Shown here: positions 24,275-33,594 of the stretch, one piece after another
Numbering within the stretch: the stretch's first letter is position 1
Layout of the letters: each line of letters starts with the position of its first letter
Assembly: GCA_050018455.1 (NCBI GenBank)
Contig: JBEKAA010000004.1
Span: 62,001 to 126,000 of the forward strand
Source of the DNA: RBG-13-68-16 sp050018455
GTDB lineage: Bacteria > Acidobacteriota > Thermoanaerobaculia > Thermoanaerobaculales > Thermoanaerobaculaceae
DNA: 64,000 bases
Direction: 5' to 3'
Notes under the pieces: model-generated
What the model saw: only the letters and a program-made list of their open reading frames with translations
Told to the model about the DNA's origin: nothing
The model's database searches: none
Made by a program: the position numbers and the translations under genes

Positions 24275-27200
24275 AGACGGTCGCCACCGGCGCTTCCTCG
24301 TGCTTCTCGCGGCCGCCGAGGAACCACAACCACGTGCCGAGCTTCGCCTGCAAGCTCTCCATGTAGGTGTAGATCACCGGCGTGATGAACAGGGTCAGCG
24401 ACTGGGACACCACGATCCCGCCCACCACCGCGAGGCCGAGCGGGCGGCGAGCCTCGGCGCCCGCGCCGAAGCCGAGGGCGATCGGCAGCGTGCCGAACAG
24501 CGCCGCCATCGTCGTCATCATGATCGGACGGAAACGAACGAGGCACGCCTCGAGGATGGCGTCCGCTGGACTCTTGCCCTCCTTGCGCTGGGTCTCGATG
24601 GCGAAGTCGATCATGATGATGCCGTTCTTCTTCACCAAACCGACCAGCATGATGATTCCGACGAACGCGTAGATGTTCAGATCGACGTGGAAGATCATCA
24701 GCGTCGCGAGCGCGCCAAGGCCGGCGAGCGGGAGCGCCGAGAGAATCGTCAACGGGTGGATGAAGCTCTCGTACAGGATGCCCAGCACCATGTAGATGAC
24801 GAGGATCGCGAGCACTAGCAGCAGCCCCAGCCCCTGCATCGAGGATTCGAACGCCTGCGCCGTGCCCTGGAACGTGGCGTTGATGGTTGCCGGCAGCGTC
24901 TCGCGCGCGAGCCGGTTGACCGCGTCGGTCGCCTGGCCCAACGCCACGTCGGGACGCAGGTTGAACGACAGAGTCACCGAGGGGATCTGACCGGAGTGGT
25001 TGACGGTGAGGGGCCCGAGTCCGAGCGTCATCCTGACCAGCGAGTCGAGCGGCACGAGCTGGCCGGACGACGAGCGCACGTAGAGCAGCGACAGGTCGAC
25101 GATGTCGGTCTGAAACTCGGGCTTGAGCTCCATGATGACCTGGTACTGGTTCTGCGGCGCGTAAATGGTGGAGATCTGGCGGGTGCCGTATGCGGTGTAG
25201 AGCGCATCCTCGATTTGCGTCGCGCTGACGCCGAGGGAGGCACCCTTGTCGCGATCGATGTCGACGTTGATCTGCGGGTTCTTGAGCAGCAGGTCCGTCC
25301 CCACGTCCACCAGCATCGGACTGGATCGCAGCTTCGCTTCGAGCAGGGGAGCCGCGCGGTAAAGCTCGGCCGTGTCCGGGCCGGTGAGGGTGAGCTGGTA
25401 CTGGCTGCGGGACACGCGGCCGCCCACCTGGATGGCGGGCGGGCTCTGCAGGTAGACGCGCAAGCCCGGGAGCGCTGCGAGCTTGGGGCGCAATTCCTCG
25501 ACGACCTCGTCGGCATTGAGCTTGCGCTTGTTGCGGTCCTTGAGGCGGACAAAGAACGAACCGGAGTTGCCGGCCACGCTCGCGCCCCGTGCTCCGGCCG
25601 AGAGCATGAACGCCTCGATGTTGGGATCGGCGCGCAGGATCTCGCCGATCTGCTTCTGGTGCCGCACCATGGCGTCGAAGGAGATACCCTCGATCGCTTC
25701 TGACTGCCCGTAGATCATCCCGATGTCCTGCGACGGCACGAACCCCTTGGGCAAGATGACGAACAGCACCCCGGTCCCCACCGTGATGACTACGGTGAGC
25801 GCCACCATCACGCGGCGATGGGCGAGAGACCACTTCAGGCCGGTCCTGTACGCGTTCAGCATGCCGTCGAAGAAGCGCTCGAAGAGGTTGAACAGCGCGT
25901 GGTGCTCGACCTCTCGCGGCGGCCTGATGAAGCGGCTCGACAGCATCGGGGTGAGCGTCAACGAGATGAAGCCCGAGATCAGCACCGCGCAGCCGATCAC
26001 CACCGCGAACTCTCGGAACAGGCGCCCGATGATACCGCCCATGAACAGCACGGGGATGAAGACGGCGGCCAACGAGAGGGTCATCGAGACGATCGTGAAG
26101 CCGATCTCCCGCGAGCCCTCGAGTGCGGCCTGCATCGGACTCGCCCCCATCTCCATGTGCCGGACGATGTTCTCGAGCATGACGATGGCGTCGTCGACGA
26201 CGAACCCCACCGACAGCGTGAGCGCCATCAGCGAGAGGTTGTCGAGGGAGTAGCCGAGCAGTTGCATGATGGCGAAGCTGCCGACGATCGACATCGGCAT
26301 TGCAATCGAGGGGATTGCTGTGGCCGAGACGTTACGCAGGAAGAGAAAGATCACCAGCACGACGAGGATCAGCGTGATCAGGAGCGTGGTCTTCACGTCG
26401 TTGACCGAATCGTGGATCGACTCGGTGCGGTCGAACAGGACCTTGAGGGTGGCGGCGGCGGGGAGCTGGTGCTCGAAGGTCGGCAGCAACTGCTTGACGC
26501 TCTGCACGACCTCGACCGTGTTGGTGCCGGGCTGGCGCAGGATCGCGAGGATGATCCCGCGCTGGTTGATATACCAGGCTGCCACCTTGTTGTTCTCGAC
26601 GCTGTCCGACACCGAGCCCACCTCGTCCATGCGGACGGGCTTGCCGTTGCGGTACGCCACCACCACCGGGCGGTACGCAGCTGCCTGGGTGAGCTGCCCT
26701 TGCGCCATGATGGTGTACGCCTTGTCTGGTCCGTATAGGATTCCCGTGGGCAAGTTCACGTTGGCGTTGGCGATGGTGTTGTTCATCTCGTCGATGCCGA
26801 TGCCGCGGGCGGCCAGCTCGCGCGGGTCGAGCTGGACTCGAACCGCGTACTTTTGCGAGCCGTACACTAGCACCTGCGCCACGCCCGACACGGTCGAGAT
26901 GCGTTGGCCGATCATCACCTCGCCGTATTCGTCGAGGTCGTACAGCGGCATCGTCGGCGAGGTGAGGGCGAGGAAGAGCACCGGCTGATCCGCCGGGTTC
27001 ACCTTCTGGTAGGAAGGGGGGTACGGCATGTTCTGCGGAAGATGGGTGCTCGCACGTGAGATTGCGGCCTGGACGTCCTGCGCGGCGGCGTCGATGTTGC
27101 GGGAAAGGACGAACTGGATGACGATGTTGGTGGCGCCCAGCGTGCTCGTGGAACTCATCGTGTCGATGCCGGCGATGGTCGAGAACTCCTTCTCCAGCGG

Positions 27201-27395
27201 TGTCGCCACCGAAGAGGCCATCGTGTCGGGGTTGGCCCCCGGCAACGTGCCGGTCACCGAGATGGTCGGGAAGTCGACATTAGGCAGGTCGCTGACGGGC
27301 AGCATCGTGTAGGCCATCATCCCGAAGATCAGGACGCCGGCCATCACGATGGTCGTCATCACGGGGCGGCGGATGAACAGCTCGGAGAGGTTCAT
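24273..27395 (-). CDS. RND multidrug efflux inner-membrane transporter (HAE-1/MdtBC type)
   Basis: A 1040-residue proton-driven pump of the standard RND layout: TM1 at the N terminus, two large periplasmic loops and two groups of TM helices. The proton-relay aspartates are in TLSVGFVVDDAIVMLENIVR (TM4). The second helix group contains GFGAGAEARRPLGLAVVGG, normal for the family. The sequence is closest in feel to MdtB/MdtC pumps. ATG 27395 overlaps the adaptor stop by four bases. The C terminus ends at VATV because the adjacent repeat element supplies the stop; a few native residues may have been lost. Confidence 0.95.
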   Translation of the reverse strand: MNLSELFIRRPVMTTIVMAGVLIFGMMAYTMLPVSDLPNVDFPTISVTGTLPGANPDTMASSVATPLEKEFSTIAGIDTMSSTSTLGATNIVIQFVLSRNIDAAAQDVQAAISRASTHLPQNMPYPPSYQKVNPADQPVLFLALTSPTMPLYDLDEYGEVMIGQRISTVSGVAQVLVYGSQKYAVRVQLDPRELAARGIGIDEMNNTIANANVNLPTGILYGPDKAYTIMAQGQLTQAAAYRPVVVAYRNGKPVRMDEVGSVSDSVENNKVAAWYINQRGIILAILRQPGTNTVEVVQSVKQLLPTFEHQLPAAATLKVLFDRTESIHDSVNDVKTTLLITLILVVLVIFLFLRNVSATAIPSIAMPMSIVGSFAIMQLLGYSLDNLSLMALTLSVGFVVDDAIVMLENIVRHMEMGASPMQAALEGSREIGFTIVSMTLSLAAVFIPVLFMGGIIGRLFREFAVVIGCAVLISGFISLTLTPMLSSRFIRPPREVEHHALFNLFERFFDGMLNAYRTGLKWSLAHRRVMVALTVVITVGTGVLFVILPKGFVPSQDIGMIYGQSEAIEGISFDAMVRHQKQIGEILRADPNIEAFMLSAGARGASVAGNSGSFFVRLKDRNKRKLNADEVVEELRPKLAALPGLRVYLQSPPAIQVGGRVSRSQYQLTLTGPDTAELYRAAPLLEAKLRSSPMLVDVGTDLLLKNPQINVDIDRDKGASLGVSATQIEDALYTAYGTRQISTIYAPQNQYQVIMELKPEFQTDIVDLSLLYVRSSSGQLVPLDSLVRMTLGLGPLTVNHSGQIPSVTLSFNLRPDVALGQATDAVNRLARETLPATINATFQGTAQAFESSMQGLGLLLVLAILVIYMVLGILYESFIHPLTILSALPLAGLGALATLMIFHVDLNIYAFVGIIMLVGLVKKNGIIMIDFAIETQRKEGKSPADAILEACLVRFRPIMMTTMAALFGTLPIALGFGAGAEARRPLGLAVVGGIVVSQSLTLFITPVIYTYMESLQAKLGTWLWFLGGREKHEEAPVATV

Positions 27396-28543
27396 GGCTT
27401 GCCGGCTCCCGGGGCGCCGCCTTCCTTTGCGACGATGCTCGCTCCCGACACGAGGCGGAGCTGGCCGTCCGTGACGACCGTTTCATTGGCCGAGAGACCC
27501 TGGGCGATGACGGCGTCCGTCTCGTCCATGCGGTCGACCTTGACGGGCCGCAGCTCGACCGTGTTGTCGCTCTTGACCACGAAGACGTACTGCCCCTGCT
27601 GTCCCGTCTGCACGGCGGGAGCCGGGGCGACGATGCGGTTGGACTCCTCGCCGAGGATGACCGAGAGGTCGACGAACTGGCCGGGCCACAGCGACTCGTC
27701 CTGGTTCGCGAACGTGGCCTTGAGCAGGACGGTGCTGGTTGCGGTATCGACCGCGTTGTCCACGAACGAGAGCGTGCCTGCCGAGGGCGGCGCCGAGCTG
27801 TTGGGGATCGTGGCGAGCACCTTGATGGGGTCCGCCGTCTTCTTGAGCACGGCGGGCAGGTACTGTGCGGGAACAGAGAAGCTGGCGAAGATGGGCCGGA
27901 TCTGGTTGATCGTCACGAGCGGCAGATCGTCCGCCTTGATCAAGTTGCCGGCCTTGACGTTGAGGTTGCCGGTGCGGCCCTCGATGGGCGAGGTGATGGT
28001 GCAGTAGGCGACCTGCAGCTTGGCGTTGTCGATGGCGGCCAGGTCGTAGGCGACGGTGGCCCGCAGGGCCTCGGCGTTCGCCACCGTCTGGTCGTAGTCC
28101 TGCTTGGTGACGAAGTCCTGCTTCACGAGCTGGCTGTAGCGCTGGACGTCGGAGTCCGCCTTCTGGAGCAGCGCCTGGTCCTTGACCATTTCGGCTTCCG
28201 CCTGACGGAGCGCGGCCTGGTACTGGCGCGGGTCGATCGTGAACACAGTTGCGCCGGCACTCACGACCTGACCCTCGACGAACCACACCTTTTGCAGCTC
28301 GCCGCCGATGCGCGCCTTGACCGCGACGGTGGAGATCGGGTCGATGTGACCGATGGCGTGGAACGACACGGGCATCGTCCTTTGCTCCACCTTGCCGAGC
28401 GTCACCGGTACCGGCTGCACTTGAGCTTGTTGCTTGCCGCCGCCGCACCCCCAGAGCGGGGCAGTCGCGACGGCGATGGCTCCAAGGGCGGCCACGATGG
28501 CCAGGTGCGGGACGACGGCTCGAAAAGCAGGGACGGTTTTCAT
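27392..28543 (-). CDS. RND periplasmic adaptor (membrane fusion protein), lipoprotein
   Basis: A 383-residue HlyD/MdtA-type adaptor linking the RND pump to the outer-membrane factor. The N terminus has a signal peptide and lipobox-like APLWGCGGG. The hairpin and lipoyl halves are IGGELQKVWFVEGQVVSAGA and YCTITSPIEGRTGNLNVKAG, and beta-barrel residues include NQIRPIFASFSVP. ATG 28543 has GAGGAGAG upstream; the long frame further upstream is antisense to the OMF gene and is not used. The stop is coupled to the pump start. Confidence 0.93.
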   Translation of the reverse strand: MKTVPAFRAVVPHLAIVAALGAIAVATAPLWGCGGGKQQAQVQPVPVTLGKVEQRTMPVSFHAIGHIDPISTVAVKARIGGELQKVWFVEGQVVSAGATVFTIDPRQYQAALRQAEAEMVKDQALLQKADSDVQRYSQLVKQDFVTKQDYDQTVANAEALRATVAYDLAAIDNAKLQVAYCTITSPIEGRTGNLNVKAGNLIKADDLPLVTINQIRPIFASFSVPAQYLPAVLKKTADPIKVLATIPNSSAPPSAGTLSFVDNAVDTATSTVLLKATFANQDESLWPGQFVDLSVILGEESNRIVAPAPAVQTGQQGQYVFVVKSDNTVELRPVKVDRMDETDAVIAQGLSANETVVTDGQLRLVSGASIVAKEGGAPGAGKP

Positions 28544-28575
28544 CGTAGCTTCTCTCCTCGCGTTGGCGGGCTTCT

Positions 28576-30060
28576 TCACGGCATGCCCCCCTCCTTGGTG
28601 ATCTCGATGGGCTGGTCGAGCGGTGCGGCGCTGCCGGTGTCGTGGGTCAACTGTGCGAGCGCCATGTACCAGCCGGAGCGCGCTTGAATTTCCTCGGCAC
28701 GCGCGCCGGCGAGCGCGGCCTGCGCGGTGAGCAGATCGATGATCGTGCCGACGCCCTCCTTGTAGCGGCCGAGCGCGACACGCTCCGACTGCTCGGCGCT
28801 CGCGAGGAGATCGCGGCTGGTCTTGACGAGCTGTGTGGCGGTCTTCAGGGCGTAGTAGCTCTGCCAGACCTGGAGGACGACCTGCTGCTCGAGCAAGTCG
28901 GCCTGTGCCTGGGCGACGCCGGCATCCTCCCGGGCCTTGCGAAGGTCGAAAGTGTTGGCAAACCCGGTGAAGAGAGGGAAGCTGACGACCGCCGTGGCCG
29001 ACCACGAGTTGACGGGGCTCCTGCCCGCGTAGGGATCGATGTAGTCGCGGCCCGCATTCGCGTTGAGTGAAAGGTTCGGCAGGCCGTCCGAGCGGACCGC
29101 CCTGACATGGGCGGTCGCCTTGTCGGCGAGCGCCCGGGCCGCCGCCAGGTCGGGCCGGCGCGCCTCGGCGTTGGCGATCAGCTCCTCCACCACGCCGGAA
29201 ACGCGGTCGAGCGGCACTTCGGCCGGCAGCGTGCCCACGTCGTACGGCGTGTTCGCCGGCAGACCCATCGCGGTGGCCAAGCCGCCCCGCAGCGCGAGCA
29301 CCGCGCCATCGGCGGCTTGGAGCGAGAGCTGAGCTTGCGAGAACGCGGTCTTCGCCTGCAACACCTCGGCGATGGTGGCGACGCCTGCGTCGTGTCTCGT
29401 GGTGGCGGCGTCGAGGACGACCTGCGCCTGCTTGAGCGTGACCTGGGCAGCCTCGAGTTGTGCTTTGGCATCGAGGTACTCGACGTACGCCGTCTCGACA
29501 CCCAGCACGACGTTCTGGATGGTCGCGTTATGGCTCCAGTCGGCGGCGATCAGTCCGAGCTGCGCGTCCTCGACGTTGGCAGAGCGGCCGCCGAGATCGA
29601 GGAGAAGATAGTCGAGCGTCACTTCCGGGCCGTACATGTTCTGGGCCGTATTGACGAGAGTATCTGTGGAGGTGTTCTTGCTGCGGTTGAAGCTGGCCGT
29701 GAGATCGAGCGACGGATAGTAGGCGGCTCGCTTGCTCCCGAGTTGGTCGGTGGCGGACCGTGCGGCCAGGTACGACGTCCGAGTTGCTGGGTTGTTCAGC
29801 AGCGCGATGTCCACCACCTTTGCGAGCGTGATCGTCGCGCCCGGCTTCAGGAGATCCTCGGGAATGGTGAGAGCGGCCGCCTTCTCAGGTACGGGCGTGT
29901 TCGGCATCTCGACCGGCGCGTTGGGGCGTTCCGGGACGGGCGGAGTCTTCCACGCGGCCGACGCGATACCCTGGGACAGCATCAGGGCGACCACCGGCAC
30001 AGTGAACGGGGCCCGCCGCGCCTTCCTTTGGAGGGAAGATCCATGTTGCGTGTCTTGCAT
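28576..30060 (-). CDS. Outer-membrane efflux protein (TolC/OprM family)
   Basis: A 494-residue trimeric outer-membrane channel. A signal peptide (about 16-38) precedes a Pro-rich linker, then two homologous TolC repeats with helices such as DIALLNNPATRTSYLAARSA and EVTLDYLLLDLGGR in the first, and ATAVVSFPLFTGFANTFDLR in the second. These are diagnostic for the family. ATG 30060 follows GAGGAGAGAG; the longer upstream frame overlaps the regulator. It forms the export path for the downstream adaptor and pump. Confidence 0.93.
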   Translation of the reverse strand: MQDTQHGSSLQRKARRAPFTVPVVALMLSQGIASAAWKTPPVPERPNAPVEMPNTPVPEKAAALTIPEDLLKPGATITLAKVVDIALLNNPATRTSYLAARSATDQLGSKRAAYYPSLDLTASFNRSKNTSTDTLVNTAQNMYGPEVTLDYLLLDLGGRSANVEDAQLGLIAADWSHNATIQNVVLGVETAYVEYLDAKAQLEAAQVTLKQAQVVLDAATTRHDAGVATIAEVLQAKTAFSQAQLSLQAADGAVLALRGGLATAMGLPANTPYDVGTLPAEVPLDRVSGVVEELIANAEARRPDLAAARALADKATAHVRAVRSDGLPNLSLNANAGRDYIDPYAGRSPVNSWSATAVVSFPLFTGFANTFDLRKAREDAGVAQAQADLLEQQVVLQVWQSYYALKTATQLVKTSRDLLASAEQSERVALGRYKEGVGTIIDLLTAQAALAGARAEEIQARSGWYMALAQLTHDTGSAAPLDQPIEITKEGGMP

Positions 30061-30137
30061 CGGTCTCTCTCCTCGTGATTGCTGGGCGATCCCGCTGCCC
30101 AGGGCAACGTCTACGCCGTTTGCGCGGCCGAGGTTTC

Positions 30138-30800
30138 TCATCTCTTTCCCCTCGCGCAGGCGCGCACACCGGCGGCTGAGAAACGAACTATATGGGCGAC
30201 GGTCTCCTTCAGTGGCGGCACGTCGTCATCGGCGCTCGGCTGCAGCCTGGCCCTTCGGACCCGATGCGCCAACTGCACGAGTTGCCCGATCACGGAGATG
30301 GCGCAGACCCGGGCCGAACGGATGTCGAGATCCGGCGTCGTGCTCATCATCGCGGACACGAGCGCGCCGTTGATGGGCTCGACGAACTCGGACCGGTACA
30401 GATCCGGCGGCAACTTGGGGTCGAGCATTTCGCGCTGGAGCAGGTCGAGAACCGACCTGCTCCGGCCCCGTTGGAGCAGCGGTTCGAAGAACGCGCCGGC
30501 GAACGCGGCGAGCACGACCTCGAGCGAGCCCTTCTCTTCGTGGGTGCCTCGGATGCTGGCGATGCGCTGCTCGCGCAACGCCTCCAGCCTCCGCCGGAAC
30601 ACCTCCCGGTAGAGGTTCTGTTTTCCGCCGAAATGGTAGTTGACGGCCGCGAGGTTGCAACCGGCCTCGGCAGTGATGTGCCGGACCGAGGTGCCGGCAA
30701 AGCCTCGTTCGGCAAAGAGGCATTCAGCGGTGTCGAGAAGACGCTTCCGCGTTTCGGCCCCTTGGTCGGCCTGTGAAGGTTGGCGCTCTGCGGCGGACAC
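30138..30800 (-). CDS. TetR-family repressor of the efflux operon
   Basis: A 220-residue regulator starting at GTG 30800 (GAGGA upstream). The N-terminal helix-turn-helix reads LLDTAECLFAERGFAGTSVR, then EAGCNLAAVNYHFGGKQNLY, a textbook TetR DNA-binding domain. The C-terminal ligand domain (about 90-205) resembles the CerR/DUF1956-type group. It is first in a tetR-OMF-adaptor-pump operon. The promoter 38-74 nt upstream contains a matching palindrome, so it very likely represses its own operon until an efflux substrate binds. Confidence 0.92.
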   Translation of the reverse strand: MSAAERQPSQADQGAETRKRLLDTAECLFAERGFAGTSVRHITAEAGCNLAAVNYHFGGKQNLYREVFRRRLEALREQRIASIRGTHEEKGSLEVVLAAFAGAFFEPLLQRGRSRSVLDLLQREMLDPKLPPDLYRSEFVEPINGALVSAMMSTTPDLDIRSARVCAISVIGQLVQLAHRVRRARLQPSADDDVPPLKETVAHIVRFSAAGVRACARGKR

Positions 30801-30844
30801 CTGGTCCTCGGTGCAACGGCGTCGGAGTGACGAACGACCCGAAC

Positions 30845-30874
30845 CTTATATCAAACGATCGTATGAGGCGTCAA
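30845..30874 (-). promoter_or_regulatory. Efflux operon promoter with TetR operator in the spacer
   Basis: Minus-strand TTGACG (30869-30874) and TATAAG (30845-30850) are 18 nt apart, a good sigma-70 promoter. The spacer contains TCAAACGATCGTATGA (30851-30866), a 16-bp palindrome with 7 of 8 half-site matches. A TetR dimer bound there would block RNA polymerase. Confidence 0.75.
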
Positions 30875-31029
30875 CCAGAGTGACAAGGGATGGCCGACCA
30901 GATCCGCGTTTGCAGGCGAGCGTCCCTCTGCGGTTTGTCGATCAACCACAGGCCGCCGAAGCCGGCCGCGATGGTGAGAAAGCAAGCGACGAACAGTTCC
31001 GGCTTTGGGAGAAGGACGAAGCCGGGAGC

Positions 31030-32325
31030 CTAGGCGATTTCGAGGCGGCGGACCAGAAGGGAAGGCGTCGTGACGGCACAGCCGAGGGAGAAGCTCTCGC
31101 TATCGGCGCCCACCGCGAGCAGGCCGGCGAGCAGGCGGCGGAACGAACCTCGCAGTTCGACGAGCGGATGTGCTGCGGCAGGCTTGCCGTCTTGCAGCGC
31201 GACCGCCGCTGCGTGCACTCCGAACCGTCCCTCGGCCGCGTCCACCCGGACGGTCCCGGCCGGCACCGCCAGGTAGAAGCCGTTTGCCAGCCGCCCAAGC
31301 AGGTTCGACTGGGTTGTCGAGGGATCGGGGTGGACGACGAGATTTGCCGGCCCCGCCGCTGGGGGGTGGCGGTACGAGGGGCGGACGGCGCCGCCCGGCC
31401 GCCCGCCGAGCCGATGGGCAAGCTCCCAGGTCGCCAGACGCTCGCCGACCTTCTCGCGTCGGATGAGCTCGATCCGCCGTGCCGGAAGCCCCTCGCCGTC
31501 CCAGGGGATGGGAAGCAGCCCCTCGGGTCCGAGACGGTCGTCGGTCAGGTGCCAGGCGCCGGAGACCCTGACCTCTCGGTTCTTGTCGCTCGCCGCAGTC
31601 AGGTACTGGACGAGGGCCTCCACGATTGGCGCGGCCACTGGCGGCGCGAGCAGGACATCAGCCAGTTGTCTCTCTGGTTGCCTTCCGCGGGTCGCGAGCA
31701 GCGCGGTTTCCAAAACGCGTTCGGCGATCGCCGCAGGGTCGAGGTCCAAGACCGCCTGGGCCGCGAAGTGGAAGTGTCGCCACGGGCCCTCGGGCGGCGC
31801 GACGAGCAGCTCCATCACGGCGCCTCCGGCCGTGGCGAGCGCGTGGAACCCCTCCCCCGTGGCAAGCGCGGCAGCGGAGGTTCCGGCGAGAACCCGGGCT
31901 TGTACCGGCGTCACGCCGTGCCGGCCGCCGGACACCCGGGCCACCACGTCGCCCAGGATCGCCGCGAGTTTCTCGCCGTCGGGAAAGTCGTGGGAGAGCG
32001 ACGTCCCGTTTGCGCCGAGCACCGAGCGCGGAGGGATCGGATCCCCTGCCGGCAGCATGACTCCGAGCGCCGCGCGCGCGGCTGCCCTGCCGGCCCGAGC
32101 GCCCCCGCCCGAAGCGGCGCCGAACCCGGCGCGGCCCCCGCCGCTGACGCGGCAGCCGACGCCGAACTCTCGGCTGGAGCGTCGCTCAAGAGTGCCGGAG
32201 GCACCGCAGCTCAGGCGGACACTCTCACCCAGACGGGCGAAGACTTCGAACCGCACGCCCTTTCCGCTCAGCTCCTCGGAGGCGCTGTGGATTGCCGCCA
32301 TCAGCAGGTCGTCAGACGCCCTCAC
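31030..32325 (-). CDS. TldE/PmbA-like metalloprotease partner subunit
   Basis: A 431-residue member of the TldD/PmbA superfamily without the HExxxH metal site, so it is the TldE-type partner. Family signs are GVGCRVSGGGRAGFGAASG in the N half, GGRHGVTPVQARVLAGTSAA, and the C-terminal LLGRLANGFYLAVPAGTVRV and GSFRRLLAGLLAVGADSESF. GTG 32325 overlaps the upstream TldD stop as GTGA. In E. coli, TldD and TldE form a heterodimer that degrades unfolded or modified peptides; here no peptide substrate gene is apparent. Confidence 0.85.
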   Translation of the reverse strand: MRASDDLLMAAIHSASEELSGKGVRFEVFARLGESVRLSCGASGTLERRSSREFGVGCRVSGGGRAGFGAASGGGARAGRAAARAALGVMLPAGDPIPPRSVLGANGTSLSHDFPDGEKLAAILGDVVARVSGGRHGVTPVQARVLAGTSAAALATGEGFHALATAGGAVMELLVAPPEGPWRHFHFAAQAVLDLDPAAIAERVLETALLATRGRQPERQLADVLLAPPVAAPIVEALVQYLTAASDKNREVRVSGAWHLTDDRLGPEGLLPIPWDGEGLPARRIELIRREKVGERLATWELAHRLGGRPGGAVRPSYRHPPAAGPANLVVHPDPSTTQSNLLGRLANGFYLAVPAGTVRVDAAEGRFGVHAAAVALQDGKPAAAHPLVELRGSFRRLLAGLLAVGADSESFSLGCAVTTPSLLVRRLEIA

Positions 32326-33530
32326 CGCACCTCCAGACCCTCGATGAGAAGCCACGGTGCGAGGCCGCCCGTCGGCACGACCTCGCCGTCCTTGGCGCAC
32401 CATCCCGGTTCGGCGCCGCGATCCGACGGCTGGGCGGCCGCCAGAAGGCCGCCGGTCACACTGGCCACCGTTCCGACCAGCGTGAACGGTGCGAGGACGC
32501 GCCGCCGTGTCCCGCGGCGCAGTGAGAACGCGGTTCGGACGCGGAGCAGGAGTAGCCCCGACGCGGGCTCGAGTGTCCCGGAAGCGAGCGCCAGGACCTC
32601 GATCGCGGCATCGGTGCGGGGAGGCTCCGGCAACGCGCAGTTCGCGGTCGCGAGCAGGTTCGAGATTCGCGGTCGCGGAGGGGAGTGCACGCCGGCTCGC
32701 CGGGCGTTCCCCGGTTCAACCCCCAGGCGCTCGGCGGTCCGCCGGTCGGCAAGCGCTCCCGCCAGCACACCTTCGGCGAGCAGCGGACGGGGGGCCGCCG
32801 CGGTGCCTTCATCGTCGGAGCTGAAGCCGCCTGGGAGGTCGAACCGCGTGGGGTCGTCGGTGACGGAGAGCGGGAGCTGCATGATGCATTCGCCGATTCG
32901 TCCACTCCACGGCGACGCGCCGTGAAGCAGGAGGTCGCCTTCAAGCGGGTGGCCCACGAGCTCGTGGAGCAGCACGGCGGCGGCGGCGGGAGCGAGGAGA
33001 ACGCGGGCCTTGCCCGGTCGCGCATCGTCGACGGTCCGGCCGACCGGCGACTCGGGCAGGGTGCCGGCGTCCGGGGGCCAGCAGAAGAGGGCACGCTGTC
33101 CGTCGGCCAAGGTCACCTCCGCCAGTTGTGGCCGGGTGATCGTCACCGCCTTGCGACCCGTGAGCGCCGCGGCCCAGCTCCAGCGCCAGCGCACGCCGGT
33201 CCAGCCGGCTGGCGGCTCGCTCAGCGCATCCCCGAGCGAGGGCGGCTCCGGGAAATGCGGCACCGAGAACGACGGCAGGCTGCGGCTGGCGATTCCCAGG
33301 AGACCCGCCAGCACCGTGCGGTCCAGACCGTCGCCGGACAGCAGCAGTCCGTCGCGGCGCGCGGCGGCCCCTTCGTGCAGAGAGGCTTCACGTGCGACGA
33401 CACGCCCGGCGGCCAGGTGCCACAGTGACTCGGCTCGGCGCTCGAAGTAGAGGTCCTCAAGCCCCGGGACACGGGCGCGAGTGACTGCCGCTGCGAGCTC
33501 GGCGAGGCCTGATGGTTGGTCACGTTCCAT
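32322..33530 (-). CDS. TldD-like metalloprotease subunit
   Basis: A 402-residue TldD homologue, shorter than E. coli TldD (about 480). The zinc motif is present as LLHELVGHPLEGD (HExxxH), varied from the usual HEAxGHxxEGD. Downstream SPWSGRIGECIM and TRFDLPGGFSSDDEGTAAAP are family-typical, as is the NLLATANCALPEPPRT region. ATG 33530 is taken because the frame further upstream is antisense to the carboxylase gene. It is coupled to TldE and diverges from the carboxylase cluster across 64 nt. Confidence 0.82.
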   Translation of the reverse strand: MERDQPSGLAELAAAVTRARVPGLEDLYFERRAESLWHLAAGRVVAREASLHEGAAARRDGLLLSGDGLDRTVLAGLLGIASRSLPSFSVPHFPEPPSLGDALSEPPAGWTGVRWRWSWAAALTGRKAVTITRPQLAEVTLADGQRALFCWPPDAGTLPESPVGRTVDDARPGKARVLLAPAAAAVLLHELVGHPLEGDLLLHGASPWSGRIGECIMQLPLSVTDDPTRFDLPGGFSSDDEGTAAAPRPLLAEGVLAGALADRRTAERLGVEPGNARRAGVHSPPRPRISNLLATANCALPEPPRTDAAIEVLALASGTLEPASGLLLLRVRTAFSLRRGTRRRVLAPFTLVGTVASVTGGLLAAAQPSDRGAEPGWCAKDGEVVPTGGLAPWLLIEGLEVR

Positions 33531-33594
33531 GGCGTCGTCGTGATAGCATAGACCGCTTTCCGGCACGGCCGGACAACATTCGGGGGGGGGCGAC

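Noticed and set aside
30875..31029. Open frame continuing after the TldE amber stop, with a TM-like stretch (LFVACFLTIAAGFGGLWLID)
   Set aside because: No start codon or ribosome site, and the TldE protein already ends in the family-typical way; probably chance or a remnant. It might deserve a look if other amber codons prove to be read through.
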